Origin: CBDTYW01 sp965364735
GTDB taxonomy: Bacteria > Actinomycetota > Nitriliruptoria > Nitriliruptorales > Nitriliruptoraceae
Assembly: GCA_965364735.1 (NCBI GenBank)
Contig: CBDTYW010000109.1
Location: forward strand, 1 to 11,264
Direction of reading: 5' to 3'
DNA: 11,264 nt
The translations under genes were made by a program, and so were the position numbers. Position 1 is the first letter of the stretch; every line of letters begins with the position of its first letter. The notes beneath the pieces were generated by a model that saw only the letters and a program-made list of their open reading frames with translations, searched no databases and was not told where the DNA came from. Of this stretch, positions 9,980 through 11,264 are shown in pieces.

Positions 9980-10009
9980 AGCCTACCGCCCCGAGCCCGT
10001 CAACGTCCA
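9980..10009 (-). promoter_or_regulatory. Promoter candidate for tRNA-Trp-secE-nusG
   Basis: Minus-strand -35-like TGGACG (10004-10009), 18-base spacer and -10 TAGGCT (9980-9985). A better -35 word, TTGACG (9998-10003), overlaps the spacer but leaves only 12 bases, too short for sigma70. The predicted start is near 9973. If the adjacent palindrome is a terminator, this promoter would be attenuated at once. Confidence 0.4.
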
Positions 10010-10071
10010 CCCACGAAGGCGTCCGTTCGTGTGCGGTGCAGCGAGCGGCCCCGAGACTCCCCGTCCCGAGG

Positions 10072-11052
10072 TCATCCCACCAGGTCGGACAACCGCTCGG
10101 GCGCGTCCCACGCCTCGTCCTCGCCGATCAGCTCGATGACGCGCGCGAAGGCCGTACGGGCCTCTGACTCGTCACCGGCTCGTTCGGCCAGGTCCCCACG
10201 GACGTAGAAGTAGCGGGCCTCGGGCTCGGTGCCGGCGCGCTGGATGAGGTCGTCGTTGACCTTGCGACGCAACAGCTCGAGCCCGGCGCGCGGATCCCCT
10301 CGCTCCCCCAGCTCCGCGGCGTGCACGATCCGGCCCTCGAGCTCGCGCTCAGGATCTCCGCCGGCCATCTCGTCCACGGCGGACGCGATCTGTTCCATCG
10401 GCCGCTTGAGCGCCCGCAGACAGTCGGCGACGAGGTGGTTCTGGTCGGCCTCACCGCTGATGCGTCGGTAGGCCTGGAGCTCGCGGAGCGCGTCGGCCCA
10501 CCGCTCGGACTGGTACAGCGCGATGGCGTAGGTCTCACGGATCGTCCGCGAGCGCGGGCAGTTCGTCTGCGCCCAGGACAGCAGCTCGAGGGCCCGATCG
10601 AGATCCCCGTCCTCGACGGCCTCTGAGCCAGCGTCCAGCGCGATGACCACGCGCTTCGCGAGCGACGGCTCCGGGACGAGTCGCTCGATCTCCTTCTGGA
10701 TCCCGCGGCGCAGCGTGACCTCGTGGTCCACGGGCAGCGCGATGTCCGCCTGCCGCTGCTGCTTCTTGCCGTCCTGACGCGATGCCGGCGGCCGGAAGGG
10801 CTTCGGGGACCCGCCGCCCGCGGCCTTGTCGGCTGCTGCGGCCTTCGCGGGTCCGGACAGGCGGACTTCGCGGTCGGGCTTGGGCGAGGCGCCCTTGCCG
10901 CCCTTGGGACCACCGCGCTGCGCGGCGTCCTTGCCCCACTGGTCGTTCTTGCGACCGGCGCCACCGCGGCTGCCGCGCTTCCCGGGGCTGGGCACGGAAG
11001 CCGGCCGGGGCCCGTCGGAACCCTGGCGGCGGGGCCGCTGGTCGTTGCTCAT
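10072..11052 (-). CDS. TPR-repeat protein with basic disordered N-terminus
   Basis: A 326-aa soluble protein with no signal peptide or membrane helix. Residues 1-105 are low-complexity and rich in Gly, Lys, Arg, Pro and Gln (many RG, GGxGK and KP steps), so probably disordered and able to bind nucleic acid. Residues 130-326 are helical with tetratricopeptide-like hairpins, for example EDGDLDRALELLSWAQTN (147-164), IALYQSERWADALRELQAYRR (177-197) and YVRGDLAERAGDESEARTAF (283-302). It resembles the TPR proteins widespread in Actinobacteria, but I know no specific function. The ATG at 11050-11052 has GAGGAG 6 bases upstream; the longer start at 11145 has no support. It stands alone, ahead of tRNA-Trp and in the same direction. 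A role as a protein- or RNA-binding scaffold is a guess. Confidence 0.85.
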   Translation of the reverse strand: MSNDQRPRRQGSDGPRPASVPSPGKRGSRGGAGRKNDQWGKDAAQRGGPKGGKGASPKPDREVRLSGPAKAAAADKAAGGGSPKPFRPPASRQDGKKQQRQADIALPVDHEVTLRRGIQKEIERLVPEPSLAKRVVIALDAGSEAVEDGDLDRALELLSWAQTNCPRSRTIRETYAIALYQSERWADALRELQAYRRISGEADQNHLVADCLRALKRPMEQIASAVDEMAGGDPERELEGRIVHAAELGERGDPRAGLELLRRKVNDDLIQRAGTEPEARYFYVRGDLAERAGDESEARTAFARVIELIGEDEAWDAPERLSDLVG

Positions 11053-11215
11053 CACGTACTCCTCGTGGCCCGCGTGGCGAACGACGCCGACACGGAGGTG
11101 CGCACCTCGTGCGCTGACAGTGCCCCTGATCCGACGTCGGCGCAAGCCGTGGGTCCGGGACGGACCTGGAAGGGGGATGGATCGAATCTGGTGGGACCGG
11201 ACATGGGATGAAACG
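11053..11215 (-). promoter_or_regulatory. Upstream region of the TPR gene
   Basis: About 160 bases without a gene. Near the TPR gene there is a hairpin GCGCAC/GUGCGC with a three-base loop (11100-11114). A weak promoter candidate (TTGCGC, 17 bases, CACTGT on the minus strand) lies upstream of it. The -10 match is poor, so the promoter is only tentative. Confidence 0.25.
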
Positions 11216-11248
11216 ACAGCAGCCGCCCCGTGATGGGGCGGCTGCTGT
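11216..11248 (-). terminator. Terminator hairpin of a minus-strand gene beyond the right edge
   Basis: A perfect 14-bp GC-rich stem (arms 11216-11229 and 11235-11248) with a five-base loop. On the minus strand it is followed by CGUUUCAU, a short U-run, while the plus strand has no U-run after it. It most likely ends a minus-strand gene whose body lies past 11264. It isolates the TPR gene from upstream transcription. Confidence 0.65.
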
Positions 11249-11264
11249 GAAAGGATCTCCGCGG

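Overview
This is a GC-rich stretch of bacterial chromosome. It carries the classic transcription/translation cluster, all on the minus strand. In transcription order (high to low coordinates) it reads: a TPR-protein gene, tRNA-Trp(CCA), secE, nusG, rplK, rplA, rplJ, rplL, rpoB and the first 86 codons of rpoC, which runs off the left edge. Gene order, the RpoB, RpoC and ribosomal protein sequences, the long acidic N-terminal extension of NusG and the promoter styles all point to Actinomycetota. The distance from familiar Mycobacterium and Streptomyces proteins, chiefly a large insertion in RpoB, suggests a deep-branching class. I cannot name it from this window.

Right end (9825-11264): a terminator-like hairpin probably ends a minus-strand gene beyond the edge. 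A TPR protein with a basic disordered N-terminus follows. Next come a near-perfect 22-bp palindrome, a promoter candidate and tRNA-Trp. Middle (6885-9662): secE (protein translocation), nusG (elongation factor), rplK and rplA (L11 and L1). Both rplK and rplA are preceded by a short leader that mimics the L1-binding stalk of 23S rRNA, so L1 may control each gene separately. Then (5255-6884): rplJ-rplL (the L10/L12 ribosomal stalk), behind a roughly 400-base leader with its own promoter candidate and an L10-binding-like motif. Left (1-5254): a hairpin and a strong sigma70-type promoter lie between rplL and rpoB, followed by a leader of about 360 bases, rpoB with a likely TTG start, a 24-bp perfect palindrome and rpoC.

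The genes supply the core machinery of gene expression: ribosomal stalk and L1 arm, RNA polymerase beta and beta', NusG and the SecE translocon subunit. No mobile element, CRISPR array or accessory system is visible. The most unusual features are: (i) a roughly 300-residue in-frame insertion in RpoB whose first half looks like a degenerate collinear copy of the preceding beta segment; (ii) paired L1-stalk mimics before rplK and rplA; (iii) an L10 leader whose binding motif could be sequestered by a downstream complement; (iv) a perfect EF-hand-type loop in the NusG acidic tail; (v) a 30-bp-periodic acidic tail on L10.
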